This document shows, one piece after another, positions 17,363 through 26,581 of a stretch of DNA of 64,000 bases. Numbering within the stretch: the stretch's first letter is position 1; each line of letters opens with the position of its first letter. Source of the stretch: Streptomyces actuosus (lineage in GTDB: Bacteria; Actinomycetota; Actinomycetes; Streptomycetales; Streptomycetaceae); assembly GCF_016921115.1 (NCBI RefSeq), contig NZ_JAFFZS010000034.1, positions 1 to 64,000 on the forward strand, read 5' to 3'. The position numbers were made by a program, and so were the translations under genes. The notes under the pieces are model-generated. The model saw nothing but the letters and a program-made list of their open reading frames with translations, searched no databases and was not told the DNA's origin.

Positions 17363-17920
17363 ATGAGCTTCTCCGTGAAACCTGTTCTGACCGGCGAGAG
17401 GACCGTGCTGAGGCCCTTCACCGAGGCCGACGCCGACACGATGTGGGAGATCGTCGGCGACCCCGAGGTCGTCCGCTTCACCTTCGAACCGGACACCGAC
17501 CTCACCCCGGAGCGGTTGCGTTCCTGGTACGCCACCCGAGCCGACCGGGCCGACCGGCTCGACCTGGCCGTCACCGACCGCGCCACCGGCGAACTGGTCG
17601 GCGAGGTCGTCCTGCACGAGTTCGACCCGCGGTCCCGCGGCTGCAGCTTCCGCACCCTCATCGGCCCCCGGGGTCGCGGCCGGGGTCTGGGCACGGAGGC
17701 GACCCGGCTCATCGTGGCCCACGGCTTCGAACAGCTGGGCCTGCACCGGATCCAGTTGGAGGCCTACAGCGACAACCACCGGGCGCTGCGGGTCTACGAG
17801 AAGGTGGGCTTCGTGGTGGAGGGGGTGCGACGGCAGGCCCGGCAGCAGGACGGCGAGTGGGTGGACGAGGTCCTCATGGCGATCCTCGACCGCGAGTGGG
17901 CCGCGCTCGCCGCGGCGTGA
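17363..17920 (+). CDS. GNAT-family N-acetyltransferase (RimJ-like)
   Basis: A 185-residue protein taken from ATG 17363 (MSFSVKPVLTGERTVLRPFT); an earlier in-frame start is open but has no better ribosome-binding site. LRPFTEADADTMWEIVGDPEVVRF is the usual N-terminus of the ribosomal-protein/aminoglycoside-like acetyltransferases. The acetyl-CoA loop is IGPRGRGRGLGTEATRL, followed by LHRIQLEAYSDNHRALRVYEKVGF. It transfers acetyl from acetyl-CoA to an amine; the acceptor cannot be read. It converges on the MMPL exporter. Confidence 0.88.
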   Translation: MSFSVKPVLTGERTVLRPFTEADADTMWEIVGDPEVVRFTFEPDTDLTPERLRSWYATRADRADRLDLAVTDRATGELVGEVVLHEFDPRSRGCSFRTLIGPRGRGRGLGTEATRLIVAHGFEQLGLHRIQLEAYSDNHRALRVYEKVGFVVEGVRRQARQQDGEWVDEVLMAILDREWAALAAA

Positions 17921-17978
17921 CCACGGCCGCGGTGCCCCCAGCGCCCCGGCCGGTCCCCGCCTCAGCAGCCCGGGGGTA

Positions 17979-18002
17979 CGGCTGAGCCGGCCGGCTCAGC
18001 CG
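17979..18002. terminator. 24-bp perfect palindrome at the end of the MMPL gene
   Basis: CGGCTGAGCCGG followed directly by its complement; it contains the MMPL stop codon. It is placed between convergent genes, so it may act as a shared terminator. Confidence 0.55.
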
Positions 18003-20251
18003 GCCACCCCCACCGCGTCCCTGTCGCGTTCGCCGGGGGCCGGTGCCGCGGGCTCGCCCTCGCTGAGGCCGAACCGCCGGTGGAAGCGCCGCAACGGGGC
18101 CGGGGCCCACCAGGTGGCGCGGCCGGTGAGGCGCATGACGGCCGGGACGAGCAGACTGCGCACGACCATCGCGTCCATGAGCACGGCGAGGGCGATGCCC
18201 AGGCCGAGCATCTTGGTGTTGGTGACCCGAGAGGTGCCGATCGCGACCATCACGACCGCCAGGATCACCGCAGCAGCGGTGATCAGACCGCCGGTGCGCT
18301 GCAGTCCGTGCCGCACCGCGGCGCGGTGGTCGCCGGTCGCGTCGTACTCCTCCTTGATACGGGAGAGCAGGAACACGCCGTAGTCCATGGACAGCCCGAA
18401 CGCCACGCAGAACATCAGGACGGGCAGGGTCGTCTCGATGGAGCCGGGGCTGGTGAAGCCGAGCAGCCCGGACAGGTGGCCGTCCTGGAAGACCCACACC
18501 ACGGCGCCGAACATCGCGGTCAGGCTCAGCGCGTTGAGCAGCACGGCCTGGAGGGGTATCAGCACGCTGCCGGTGAGCAGGAAGACCAGCAGCAGCGTGA
18601 CGACGGCGATGAACGCCGCCGCCCACGGCAGACGCTCGGCGATGGCATCCTTGGAGTCGACCAGGACGGCGGCGGTACCGGTCACCTTGGTGTCGAACGG
18701 CGTCTCGGTGGCGCGCAGTTCACCGACCAGGCGCTGCGCCGAGTCGTCGACGGACTCACCCTTCGGCTGGACCGTGAAGTACGCCAGGTCGCCCTCGACC
18801 AGTGGGCCGTCGACCCGGAGCACGTCCGGGAGGGCGGCGACGCGCTCCTTGTAGGCGGCGTACTCCTCCGGAGTGGCGCGGCCTTCCGCGAGCACCTCCA
18901 GTCCGCCGCCGGGGCTGCCCGGGAAGCCGTCCCGCAGATGCTGCTGGACGACGTGGGACTCGGCCCCGGCCGGGAGTTGGCGGTCGTCGGCGGTGCCGAA
19001 CGTCACGCCGAGGAAGGGCAGGCCGAGGACGATCAGGACGGCGGTCGTGACGGCGGCGAAGAAGGGGGCGCGGCGCATCACCAGGGTCGCGAGGCGCGCC
19101 CAGGCGGTGCCGGGCTCCGCACCGGCGGGGGCGGGTCGCCGGCCGCGCCGCAGCAACCGCCTGAGATCGAGGGCGTCGACCCGGTGGCCCAGCAGGACGA
19201 GCGCCGCCGGGAGGAGGATCAGCGCGGCGGCCGCGGCGAGCAGCACCACCGCGATGCCGGCGTACGCGAAGGACCGCAGGAAGTACTGGGGGAAGACGAG
19301 CATCGCCGCCAGGGACACCGCGACGGTGAGCGCGGAGAAGAGCACGGTGCGCCCGGCGGTGCGCAGGGTGCGGGCGACGGCGTGCAGCGGGTCGGCTCCG
19401 GCGGACAGCTCCTCACGGTGGCGGCGGACGATGAACAGGGCGTAGTCGATGGCGAGGCCGAGCCCGAGGGCGGTGGTGAGGTTCATGGCGAAGACGGAGA
19501 CGTCGGTCAGCTCCGCGAGTCCGGACAGCACCGCGTTGGTGCCCAGGATGGCCACGATGCCGATGCCGAGCGGCAGCAGGGCGGCGACCGCGCTGCCGAA
19601 GACCATCACGAGCAGGACCAGGGTGATCGGCAGCGCGATCGCCTCCGCCCGGGTGAGGTCCTCCTGGATGGTCGTCTGCATCTCGTGCCGTACGGCGACG
19701 ATGCCGCCGATCCTCACCGAGACCGGTCCGTGTGCGCCCCGGTAGTGCGGGGCGATGCGGTCGAGGGTGCCGGCGGCCTCGCTCTCGTCGCCCGCGATGC
19801 GGGCGGCGATCAGTGCCTCGTGTCCGTCCTCCGCACGCAGGGCGGCGGCCGCCGCGGGGGCGGCCCGCCAGTAGGAGCCGATGCCGGTCACCCCGTGCTC
19901 GGCGGCCAGTTGCCGGGTCAGCCGGTCGGCCTCGGCGGCGACCGCGGGGTCGTCCACCGAGGCGTCGCCCGCCTCCACCAGGAGCAGCAGGTTGGGCTGC
20001 GAGCCGGGGAACTCCCGCTCCAGGGCCCGTGTCGCGTACGTCGACTCGGCGGCCGGGTCCTGCCAGCCCCCGCTGCCCAGCTTGTCGGCGACCCCGCTGC
20101 CGGCGAGCACGGCGAGGAGCGTGAGCACCAGGGCCGCCAGGAGGGACAGCCGGGGGCGTGCGGTGACCAGGGCGGTCCAGCGGCCCACCGGCGGGCCCCC
20201 CAAGTGGGCCGGTCCGGCGTCGGATGCGGTGGCCCTCGTGGCTTCGGTCAT
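17996..20251 (-). CDS. MMPL/RND-family transporter
   Basis: A 751-residue membrane protein from ATG 20251 behind AAGGGGA. It has two repeats, each with one N-terminal helix, a large extracytoplasmic domain and five helices. Family motifs are LTTALGLGLAIDYALFIVRR (first repeat) and MFCVAFGLSMDYGVFLLSRIKEE (second), which carry the proton-relay Asp residues. Streptomyces members export lipids, antibiotics or biocides with proton motive force. It is divergent from a TetR gene with two palindromes between them, so substrate-induced derepression is likely. Confidence 0.92.
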   Translation of the reverse strand: MTEATRATASDAGPAHLGGPPVGRWTALVTARPRLSLLAALVLTLLAVLAGSGVADKLGSGGWQDPAAESTYATRALEREFPGSQPNLLLLVEAGDASVDDPAVAAEADRLTRQLAAEHGVTGIGSYWRAAPAAAAALRAEDGHEALIAARIAGDESEAAGTLDRIAPHYRGAHGPVSVRIGGIVAVRHEMQTTIQEDLTRAEAIALPITLVLLVMVFGSAVAALLPLGIGIVAILGTNAVLSGLAELTDVSVFAMNLTTALGLGLAIDYALFIVRRHREELSAGADPLHAVARTLRTAGRTVLFSALTVAVSLAAMLVFPQYFLRSFAYAGIAVVLLAAAAALILLPAALVLLGHRVDALDLRRLLRRGRRPAPAGAEPGTAWARLATLVMRRAPFFAAVTTAVLIVLGLPFLGVTFGTADDRQLPAGAESHVVQQHLRDGFPGSPGGGLEVLAEGRATPEEYAAYKERVAALPDVLRVDGPLVEGDLAYFTVQPKGESVDDSAQRLVGELRATETPFDTKVTGTAAVLVDSKDAIAERLPWAAAFIAVVTLLLVFLLTGSVLIPLQAVLLNALSLTAMFGAVVWVFQDGHLSGLLGFTSPGSIETTLPVLMFCVAFGLSMDYGVFLLSRIKEEYDATGDHRAAVRHGLQRTGGLITAAAVILAVVMVAIGTSRVTNTKMLGLGIALAVLMDAMVVRSLLVPAVMRLTGRATWWAPAPLRRFHRRFGLSEGEPAAPAPGERDRDAVGVAG

Positions 20252-20354
20252 CGTGCGGTGTCCCCTTCACCCTCACTCGGCCCCGGCCGGCCGCCGCGCA
20301 CGCAGGCTGCACGGGCAGGCAGCATGGGTATGTCATTGCCGTAGGCTCAAAACA

Positions 20355-20398
20355 CGAGAGATCTCTCGCGTTCCCCAAGAATGCGAGCGACCGCTCGC
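20355..20398. promoter_or_regulatory. Twin TetR operators in the MMPL-tetR divergent region
   Basis: Two related palindromes: CGAGAGATCTCTCG (20355-20368) and GCGAGCGACCGCTCGC (20383-20398). They share a CGAGnGAnCnCTCG core and have centres 29 bases apart, close to three helical turns. They cover the region expected to hold both divergent promoters. Confidence 0.75.
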
Positions 20399-20434
20399 GT
20401 TTGTCAATCTCATGCGGAGAGCTGGGGATCACGC

Positions 20435-21088
20435 GTGCCCGAACACCAGACCACCGAGCAGCCGCGCCGCCGCCAGGCCCGCGGCGAGCGCCGCATCGCC
20501 CAGCTGCTGGAAGCGGCGGCCCAGGTCTTCTGCACCACCGGCTACACGGCCGCCTCCACCAACGCCATCGCCCGCGAGGCAGGGGTCTCCCCCGGCACGC
20601 TGTACCAGTTCTTCCCGAACAAGGAGGCCATCGCGATCGAACTGGGCGACCGGCTCATGCAGACGATGCGCACCACCTACGGCGAGGCGCTGGCCCCGGT
20701 CGACCCGGCGACCCCGCTGGAGGAGGCGGTGGGCGCCGCCGTCGACCGGTTCATCGACTTCAACTGCGCCCACCCGGCCTTCTTCGCCCTCATGCACGGC
20801 CCCGACATCCCCGGCCGGATCGGCGAGGAGCACGACGCCCTGCACGCCACCCTGCTCACCCGCATCGAGGCCCTGCTGTCGTCGTTCCTGCCGTCGGCGC
20901 CCCCCGCCGAGCTCACCCGCACCGCCCACATGTGCCTCGGCCTGTACAAGGCGGGCCTGGAACTGGTGCTGGCCCACGAGGGCGCCGAGCGCGAGGCCTA
21001 CGTCCAGGAACTGAAGAACGCCCTCGTCCGCTACCTGGCCCCCCTCGCCGGCGACCGGACCGGACCGGACTCCGGCAGCCGCGACTGA
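20435..21088 (+). CDS. TetR-family regulator of the MMPL exporter
   Basis: A 217-residue protein, with GTG 20435 (VPEHQTTEQPRRRQARGER) preferred because the earlier ATG at 20381 lies inside an operator palindrome. The HTH is standard: RIAQLLEAAAQVFCTTGYTAASTNAIAREAGVSPGTLYQFFPNKEAI. The C-terminal ligand domain is of the TetR_C type with FNCAHPAFFALMHGPD. It is divergent from the MMPL gene and most likely represses both. Confidence 0.88.
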   Translation: MPEHQTTEQPRRRQARGERRIAQLLEAAAQVFCTTGYTAASTNAIAREAGVSPGTLYQFFPNKEAIAIELGDRLMQTMRTTYGEALAPVDPATPLEEAVGAAVDRFIDFNCAHPAFFALMHGPDIPGRIGEEHDALHATLLTRIEALLSSFLPSAPPAELTRTAHMCLGLYKAGLELVLAHEGAEREAYVQELKNALVRYLAPLAGDRTGPDSGSRD

Positions 21089-21549
21089 CCCCGCCGGCCC
21101 GCCGGGCCCACCGCACCGCCCCGCGGGCCACCCGCCGACCCCCTCACACAGAGCGGTGAACCGGGAGCCAGGCCCGCCCGGAGACCCCCTTCCCGAGGAC
21201 CCCTCCGCCTCGACCGGAACTCCTCGCCGGGAGCCCGCCGACCCGGAAGCCCTCCCCGGACGCCCCGCGCCGCGGCCGGAGCCCGCCGGAGTCGCCCTCG
21301 GCGGGCCCTCGACCGGAGATTCCGCCACCCGGGGGCAGCCCGACCCGGAGCCGGATCCGCCCACCACCGCCGGGCACCCCGCCCCCCTATCCCCCTGGGT
21401 TCCCGAACCGCGCCATCACGGACACTTGCTCAAGGTGCGGCCATATCGCCTGCCGGAACGCGAGGGAACCCGCCGCACCTCTCGGCTGCGCCCCGGGAAT
21501 TCCGCCCCCGCACCGCGCGGACACCGGCGCCGATCCGTCGGAACCTCCT
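21089..21549. other. Intergenic, no feature seen
   Basis: GC-rich, Pro/Arg-coding in all frames, with no ribosome-binding site, domain or convincing hairpin. The only regulatory signal is the copper operator at its right end. Confidence 0.5.
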
Positions 21550-21576
21550 TTGAGAAATACCCCCTAGGGGTATAGT
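21550..21576 (+). promoter_or_regulatory. Copper (CsoR-type) operator and promoter of copZ
   Basis: ATACCCCCTAGGGGTAT (21557-21573) is a 7-bp inverted repeat around CTA, the classic CsoR binding pattern. It lies between a TTGAGA -35 (21550) and TATAGT -10 (21571), so bound CsoR would block polymerase until Cu(I) releases it. The csoR gene itself is not in the window. Confidence 0.82.
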
Positions 21577-21641
21577 CTGGGTTCTGGAAGGGCTCCCCGC
21601 GGGTCCCGTCCGCCCCACACGCCTCGACGAGGAGTAACGAC

Positions 21642-21881
21642 ATGACCACCCAGACCGACACCCAGGGTTCCGTCACCACCGTCTACAAGGTGAGCGGGAT
21701 GAGCTGCGGACACTGCGAGGGGTCCGTCTCCGGCGAGATCTCCGAGATCGCCGGCGTCACCTCGGTGCAGGCCGTGGCCGCCACGGGTGAGGTCACCGTC
21801 GTCTCCGCCGTCCCACTGGCCGAGGAGGCCGTCCGCGCCGCCGTCGACGAGGCCGGGTTCGAACTCGTCGGTCAGGCCTGA
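21642..21881 (+). CDS. copZ: Copper chaperone
   Basis: A 79-residue heavy-metal-associated domain protein from ATG 21642 behind GAGGAG. The Cu(I) site is MSCGHCEGSV (CxxC), followed by the usual ferredoxin-like fold (ISEIAGVTSVQAV, AVDEAGFELVGQA). It carries Cu(I) in the cytosol and hands it to the ATPase encoded 180 bases downstream. Both are probably transcribed from the CsoR-controlled promoter. Confidence 0.93.
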   Translation: MTTQTDTQGSVTTVYKVSGMSCGHCEGSVSGEISEIAGVTSVQAVAATGEVTVVSAVPLAEEAVRAAVDEAGFELVGQA

Positions 21882-22062
21882 GCACACTTCCCGCGACGGC
21901 GGATCCCGGCAGACCGGATCCGCGGCACGCATCCCCCGGAACGGCTCCCGCCGAGCGGGTGCCCGCTTCCGGGGGCGCACATTCCTTCGGTTTCCCGACC
22001 GGGCCCTGCCGACCGGCTGATACCGGTTCCGCACGGCCCGGTCCGTCGTCTGGAGCCCGGAC

Positions 22063-24318
22063 ATGACCAGCACCACCCCGCACAGCGGGATAGCAGAAAC
22101 CACCGACACGGCCGAGATCGAACTACTCATCGGCGGGATGACCTGCGCCTCCTGCGCGGCCCGCGTCGAGAAGAAGCTCAACCGCATGGACGGCGTCTCG
22201 GCCACGGTCAACTTCGCCACCGAGAAGGCGAAGATCTCCTATCCGGCCGGCATCGAGGTGGCCGATCTCGTCGCCACCGTCGTCCGGACCGGCTACACCG
22301 CCGAGGAACCCGCGCCGCCACGGCCCGAGGAGCCGGAACCGGCCGAGTCCGACACCGACCCCGAGCTCATGGCCCTGCGCACCCGGCTGCTGGTCTCCGC
22401 CGTGCTCGCCGCACCGGTCGTGCTGCTCGCGATGGTGCCCGGCCTGCAGTTCGACAACTGGCAGTGGCTCTCCCTGACGCTCGCCGCCCCGGTCGTCGTC
22501 TGGGGCGGCCTGCCCTTCCACCGGGCCGCCTGGACCAACCTCCGGCACGGCGCGTCCACCATGGACACCCTCGTCTCGCTGGGCACGCTGGCCGCGTTCG
22601 GCTGGTCGCTGTGGGCACTGTTCCTCGGGGATGCGGGCATGCCCGGCATGCGGCACGGCTTCGACCTCACCCTCTCCCGCGCCGACGCCTCCTCCACGCT
22701 CTACCTGGAGGTGGCCGCCGGCGTCACCGCCTTCCTGCTCCTCGGGCGCTACCTGGAGGCCCGCTCCAAGCGGCGGGCGGGCGCCGCCCTGCGGGCCCTG
22801 ATGGAACTGGGCGCCAAGGACGTGGCCGTGCTCCGGGGCGGCAAGGAGGTGCGCGTGCCGGTGGCTCAGCTGGCCGCGGGCGACCGCTTCGTCGTCCGGC
22901 CCGGCGAGAAGATCGCCACCGACGGCACCGTCGTCGAGGGATCCTCGGCGATCGACGCCTCCTTGCTCACCGGCGAGTCCGTGCCGGTGGACGTGACGGC
23001 AGGCGACACGGTCACCGGCGCGACGGTGAACGCCGGCGGCCGCCTCGTCGTCGAGGCCACCCGGGTCGGCGCGGACACCCAGCTGGCCCGCATGGCCCGG
23101 CTGGTGGAGGACGCGCAGAACGGCAAGGCCGAGGTGCAGCGGCTCGCGGACCGGGTCTCCGCGGTCTTCGTCCCGGTCGTCCTGCTCGCCGCAGCGGCCA
23201 CCTTCGGCGTGTGGCTCGGCGTCACCGGGGACACCGTCGCCGCCTTCACCGCGGCCGTCTCGGTACTGATCATCGCCTGCCCGTGCGCCCTGGGCCTGGC
23301 CACGCCGACCGCGCTCATGGTCGGCACCGGCCGCGGCGCGCAGCTCGGCATCCTCATCAGAGGGCCGGAGGTGCTGGAGTCCACCCGGCGCGTCGACACC
23401 GTCGTCCTCGACAAGACCGGGACCGTCACCACCGGTCGCATGACCCTCCAGGACGTGTACGTCGCCGACGGCACCGACGAGCAGGAGGTGCTGCTGCTCG
23501 CGGGTGCCCTGGAGCACGCCTCCGAGCACCCCGTCGCCCGTGCGATCGCCGCCGGCGCCGAGGAGCGCGTGGGCACGCTCCCGGGGGTCGAGCACTTCGA
23601 GAACGTCCCCGGGCGGGGTGTGCGCGGACACGTGGACGGCCGCGAGGTGGCCGTGGGTCGGCTCGCCGAGAACGGCGACGGCCTTCCCGAGGAGCTGGCG
23701 CGTGCGCGGAAGGAGGCGGAGCGGGAGGGACGCACGGCGGTCGTGGTCGGCTGGGACGGCGCGGCCCGCGGCGTCCTCGCCGTCGCCGACGCGGTGAAGG
23801 AGACCAGCGCCGAGGCCGTGCGGCGGCTGCGCGCTCTGGGGCTCACGCCGGTGCTGCTGACCGGTGACAACCGCACGGTGGCGGAGGCCGTCGGGGCGCA
23901 GGTCGGCATCGACGAGGTGATCGCCGAGGTCCTGCCCGAGGACAAGGTCGACGTCGTACGGCGGCTCCAGGGCGAGGGCCGCGTGGTCGCCATGGTCGGA
24001 GACGGTGTCAACGACGCCGCCGCGCTGGCCGGCGCCGACCTGGGCCTGGCCATGGGCACCGGCACGGACGCGGCGATCGAGGCGAGCGACCTGACGCTGG
24101 TGCGCGGGGACCTGCGGGTCGCCGCGGACGCGATCCGGCTCTCCCGCCGGACGCTGGCCACCATCAAGGGCAACCTCGTCTGGGCCTTCGGCTACAACGT
24201 GGCCGCCCTGCCGCTGGCCGCCGCCGGGCTGCTCAACCCCATGATCGCGGGGGCGGCGATGGCCTTCTCCTCGGTGTTCGTGGTGACCAACAGCTTGCGG
24301 CTGCGGGCCTTTCGCTGA
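22063..24318 (+). CDS. copA: Copper-exporting P1B-type ATPase
   Basis: A 751-residue protein from ATG 22063 behind GGAG. It has an N-terminal metal-binding domain (GGMTCASCAARVEKKL), eight membrane helices, the A-domain LTGESVPVD, the membrane metal site CPCALGLATPTALMVG, the phosphorylation site DKTGTVTTG, HP in SEHPVARAI and the hinge GDGVNDAAALAGADLGLAMG. It pumps Cu(I) out of the cytoplasm using ATP. C-terminal NxxR/MAFSSVFVVTNSLRLR is typical of copper members. It is preceded by copZ. Confidence 0.95.
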   Translation: MTSTTPHSGIAETTDTAEIELLIGGMTCASCAARVEKKLNRMDGVSATVNFATEKAKISYPAGIEVADLVATVVRTGYTAEEPAPPRPEEPEPAESDTDPELMALRTRLLVSAVLAAPVVLLAMVPGLQFDNWQWLSLTLAAPVVVWGGLPFHRAAWTNLRHGASTMDTLVSLGTLAAFGWSLWALFLGDAGMPGMRHGFDLTLSRADASSTLYLEVAAGVTAFLLLGRYLEARSKRRAGAALRALMELGAKDVAVLRGGKEVRVPVAQLAAGDRFVVRPGEKIATDGTVVEGSSAIDASLLTGESVPVDVTAGDTVTGATVNAGGRLVVEATRVGADTQLARMARLVEDAQNGKAEVQRLADRVSAVFVPVVLLAAAATFGVWLGVTGDTVAAFTAAVSVLIIACPCALGLATPTALMVGTGRGAQLGILIRGPEVLESTRRVDTVVLDKTGTVTTGRMTLQDVYVADGTDEQEVLLLAGALEHASEHPVARAIAAGAEERVGTLPGVEHFENVPGRGVRGHVDGREVAVGRLAENGDGLPEELARARKEAEREGRTAVVVGWDGAARGVLAVADAVKETSAEAVRRLRALGLTPVLLTGDNRTVAEAVGAQVGIDEVIAEVLPEDKVDVVRRLQGEGRVVAMVGDGVNDAAALAGADLGLAMGTGTDAAIEASDLTLVRGDLRVAADAIRLSRRTLATIKGNLVWAFGYNVAALPLAAAGLLNPMIAGAAMAFSSVFVVTNSLRLRAFR

Positions 24319-24917
24319 GGCACGGAACTCACATAAGCTCTTCACAAGTCTTGCGCATCGTCCTCGCGCTCGGACTCCGATGGTCATATCAGGGCCCTGG
24401 CGCATCTAACGGACAAATGCAAGAGACACAGATCACAGTGATGTGAACGTAACCATCGAAGGGGTTCGACGGTCTAAGTTGGCGATGTCAGGAAGGCGTC
24501 TTGGGGGGCGCCGACTGGCACCTGGGGATGTCTTGGGGGACTTCTCCAGAATTGCGTTGCCGGGGCACGTACACCGGGAAGCTTTGAGCGGCCCTCCCAG
24601 CGTGCGCTGTCCCGGCAGACCGCACACCGAGCAAGTGAGCAGTCCGCACGACACGAACCGCGCGAACGGTACGAGGAGTAGTACGAGCGGTTCTGCTCAT
24701 TCTGCTCAACAGCGATTCAGGCGCTGTGTCCTCACAGGCGCCCGGCCGGATCCCGTGGGGGGAATCCGCACCGGGACATGGGAAGGCGCCCTGGTCGTCG
24801 GCCCGTGGGGGGACCGGCGCACCGGGGCGCCTTTCGCCTTGCGGGCGCCGTGCAGCACCACCAGGGCCCGGCGCCGCCGGAACCACCGCCCCGCCGCCGG
24901 GGTGCGCCCGGGCACGC
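24319..24917. other. Long intergenic region with an AT-richer rightward leader-like segment
   Basis: From about 24325 to 24560 the GC content is clearly lower than in neighbouring genes. It includes CACAGTGATGTG (a Crp-like inverted repeat) and G-runs (CTTGGGGGG, CTGGGGATG, CTTGGGGGA). An ORF could start at 24443 or 24485, but its third-base GC is low, it has no recognisable domain and it would run into the citA end. It is best read as a non-coding leader, an unknown small RNA or a decayed gene. Confidence 0.35.
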
Positions 24918-24943
24918 GAAAGGGCCGCCCTCGCGGACGGCCC
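24918..24943 (-). terminator. Terminator of citA
   Basis: On the minus strand GGGCCGTCC, loop GCGA, GGGCGGCCC, then TTTC; about 60 bases after the citA stop. Confidence 0.75.
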
Positions 24944-25005
24944 CTGCCGGGCACGGGCCCGGCCGGTGACGGGGCGCCGCGGACCGGCACCCCCTCAGGC
25001 TGCGG

Positions 25006-26295
25006 TCAGCGCTCCTCGACCGGGACGAAGTCGCGCTCGACGATGCCGGTGTAGATCTGGCGCGGGCGGCCGATGCGGGAACCCGGCTCCTTGATCATCT
25101 CGTGCCACTGGGCGATCCAGCCCGGCAGCCGGCCGAGGGCGAACAGGACCGTGAACATCTCGGTCGGGAAGCCCATGGCCCGGTAGATCAGGCCGGTGTA
25201 GAAGTCGACGTTCGGGTAGAGGCTGCGCGAGACGAAGTAGTCGTCGGAGAGCGCGTGCTCCTCCAGCTTCAGCGCGATGTCCAGCAGTTCGTCGGACTTG
25301 CCGAGGGCGGACAGCACGTCGTGCGCGGCGGCCTTGATGATCTTGGCGCGAGGGTCGAAGTTCTTGTAGACCCGGTGGCCGAAGCCCATCAGGCGGACGC
25401 CGTCCTCCCTGTTCTTCACCTTGCGGATGAAGGAGTCGACGTCGCCGCCCGAGTCGCGGATGCCCTCCAGCATCTCCAGCACCGACTGGTTGGCGCCGCC
25501 GTGCAGCGGGCCCCAGAGCGCGTTGATGCCGGCGGAGATCGAGGCGAACATGTTCGCCTGCGAGGAGCCGACCAGGCGGACGGTGGAGGTCGAGCAGTTC
25601 TGCTCGTGGTCCGCGTGCAGGATGAGGAGCTTGTCCAGGGCGGAGACGACGATCGGGTCGAGCTCGTACTCCTGCGCCGGGACCGAGAAGGTCATGCGGA
25701 GGAAGTTCTCCACGTAGCCCAGGTCGTTGCGCGGGTAGACGAACGGGTGACCGACCGACTTCTTGTAGGCGTACGCCGCGATCGTCGGGAGCTTGGCGAG
25801 CAGACGGATCGTGGAGAGGTTGCGCTGCTGCTCGTCGAACGGGTTGTGGCTGTCCTGGTAGAAGGTGGACAGCGCCGAGACGACCGACGACAGCATCGCC
25901 ATCGGGTGCGCGTCACGCGGGAAGCCGCGGTAGAAGTTCTTGACGTCCTCGTGCAGCAGGGTGTGCCGGGTGATCTCGTCCTTGAACGAGGTGAGCTCGT
26001 CGACGGTCGGCAGCTCGCCGTTGATCAGCAGGTAGGCGACCTCCAGGAAGGTGGAGCGCTCGGCCAGCTGCTCGATCGGGTAGCCGCGGTACCGCAGAAT
26101 GCCCCCTTCGCCGTCGAGATACGTCACGGCGGATTTGTAGGCGGCGGTGTTGCCGTACCCGCTGTCCAGGGTCACCAGACCGGTCTGGGCGCGCAGCTTC
26201 CCGATGTCGAAGCCCTTGTCGCCGACGGTACTGTCGACCACCGGGTAGGTGTACTCGTTGCCGTCGTACCGCAGTACTACAGAGTTGTCGCTCAC
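25006..26295 (-). CDS. citA: Citrate synthase
   Basis: A 429-residue type II-like citrate synthase. GTG 26295 (VSDNSVVLRYDGNEYTYPV) is chosen because GAGGGA precedes it; a GTG four codons earlier is within that site. It condenses acetyl-CoA with oxaloacetate in the TCA cycle. Catalytic residues are seen in LHADHEQNCSTSTVR, GPLHGGANQSVLEML and MGFGHRVYKNFDPRA, plus the Asp in NVDFYTGLIYRAMG. The sequence is essentially that expected for the primary Streptomyces enzyme needed for growth and development. Its promoter region holds two palindromes. Confidence 0.97.
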   Translation of the reverse strand: MSDNSVVLRYDGNEYTYPVVDSTVGDKGFDIGKLRAQTGLVTLDSGYGNTAAYKSAVTYLDGEGGILRYRGYPIEQLAERSTFLEVAYLLINGELPTVDELTSFKDEITRHTLLHEDVKNFYRGFPRDAHPMAMLSSVVSALSTFYQDSHNPFDEQQRNLSTIRLLAKLPTIAAYAYKKSVGHPFVYPRNDLGYVENFLRMTFSVPAQEYELDPIVVSALDKLLILHADHEQNCSTSTVRLVGSSQANMFASISAGINALWGPLHGGANQSVLEMLEGIRDSGGDVDSFIRKVKNREDGVRLMGFGHRVYKNFDPRAKIIKAAAHDVLSALGKSDELLDIALKLEEHALSDDYFVSRSLYPNVDFYTGLIYRAMGFPTEMFTVLFALGRLPGWIAQWHEMIKEPGSRIGRPRQIYTGIVERDFVPVEER

Positions 26296-26370
26296 GTCTT
26301 CCCTCACCGACGTTGTGCCTCATCTTCGAGGTGCCCTGACTGTCTCTACCTTCCCCCACTCGGCTCAGGA

Positions 26371-26423
26371 GAGTGCACTCGGGGTCGACCATCGGGCCTA
26401 TCGACGGCACTGAGTGCCGCCAA
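26371..26423 (-). promoter_or_regulatory. citA promoter with palindrome inside the spacer
   Basis: On the minus strand TTGGCG (26423-26418) and TAGGCC (26400-26395) are 17 bases apart. GGCACTGAGTGCC (26406-26418) fills the spacer, and GAGTGCACTC (26371-26380) lies just after the expected start. Both are perfect inverted repeats built on AGTGC. Confidence 0.55.
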
Positions 26424-26581
26424 CTTTCTCATCCTGCCCCTTGTGTTCCCCATCCGGAAGGCCTCTGTGACCTTCACGACTCATTTGATCGATCATTTTT
26501 TGCGAAGTCTCACGATCTGCTCGTGAACGCTTGCCCCGCACCGGCCACGTCACGAGGCACCGCGTGCCAGGAAGCGCGAGG

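Noticed and set aside
24443..25054. 203-codon plus-strand ORF before citA
   Set aside because: Low third-base GC at its start, Arg/Pro-rich end, no domain, and it overlaps the citA 3' end and terminator.
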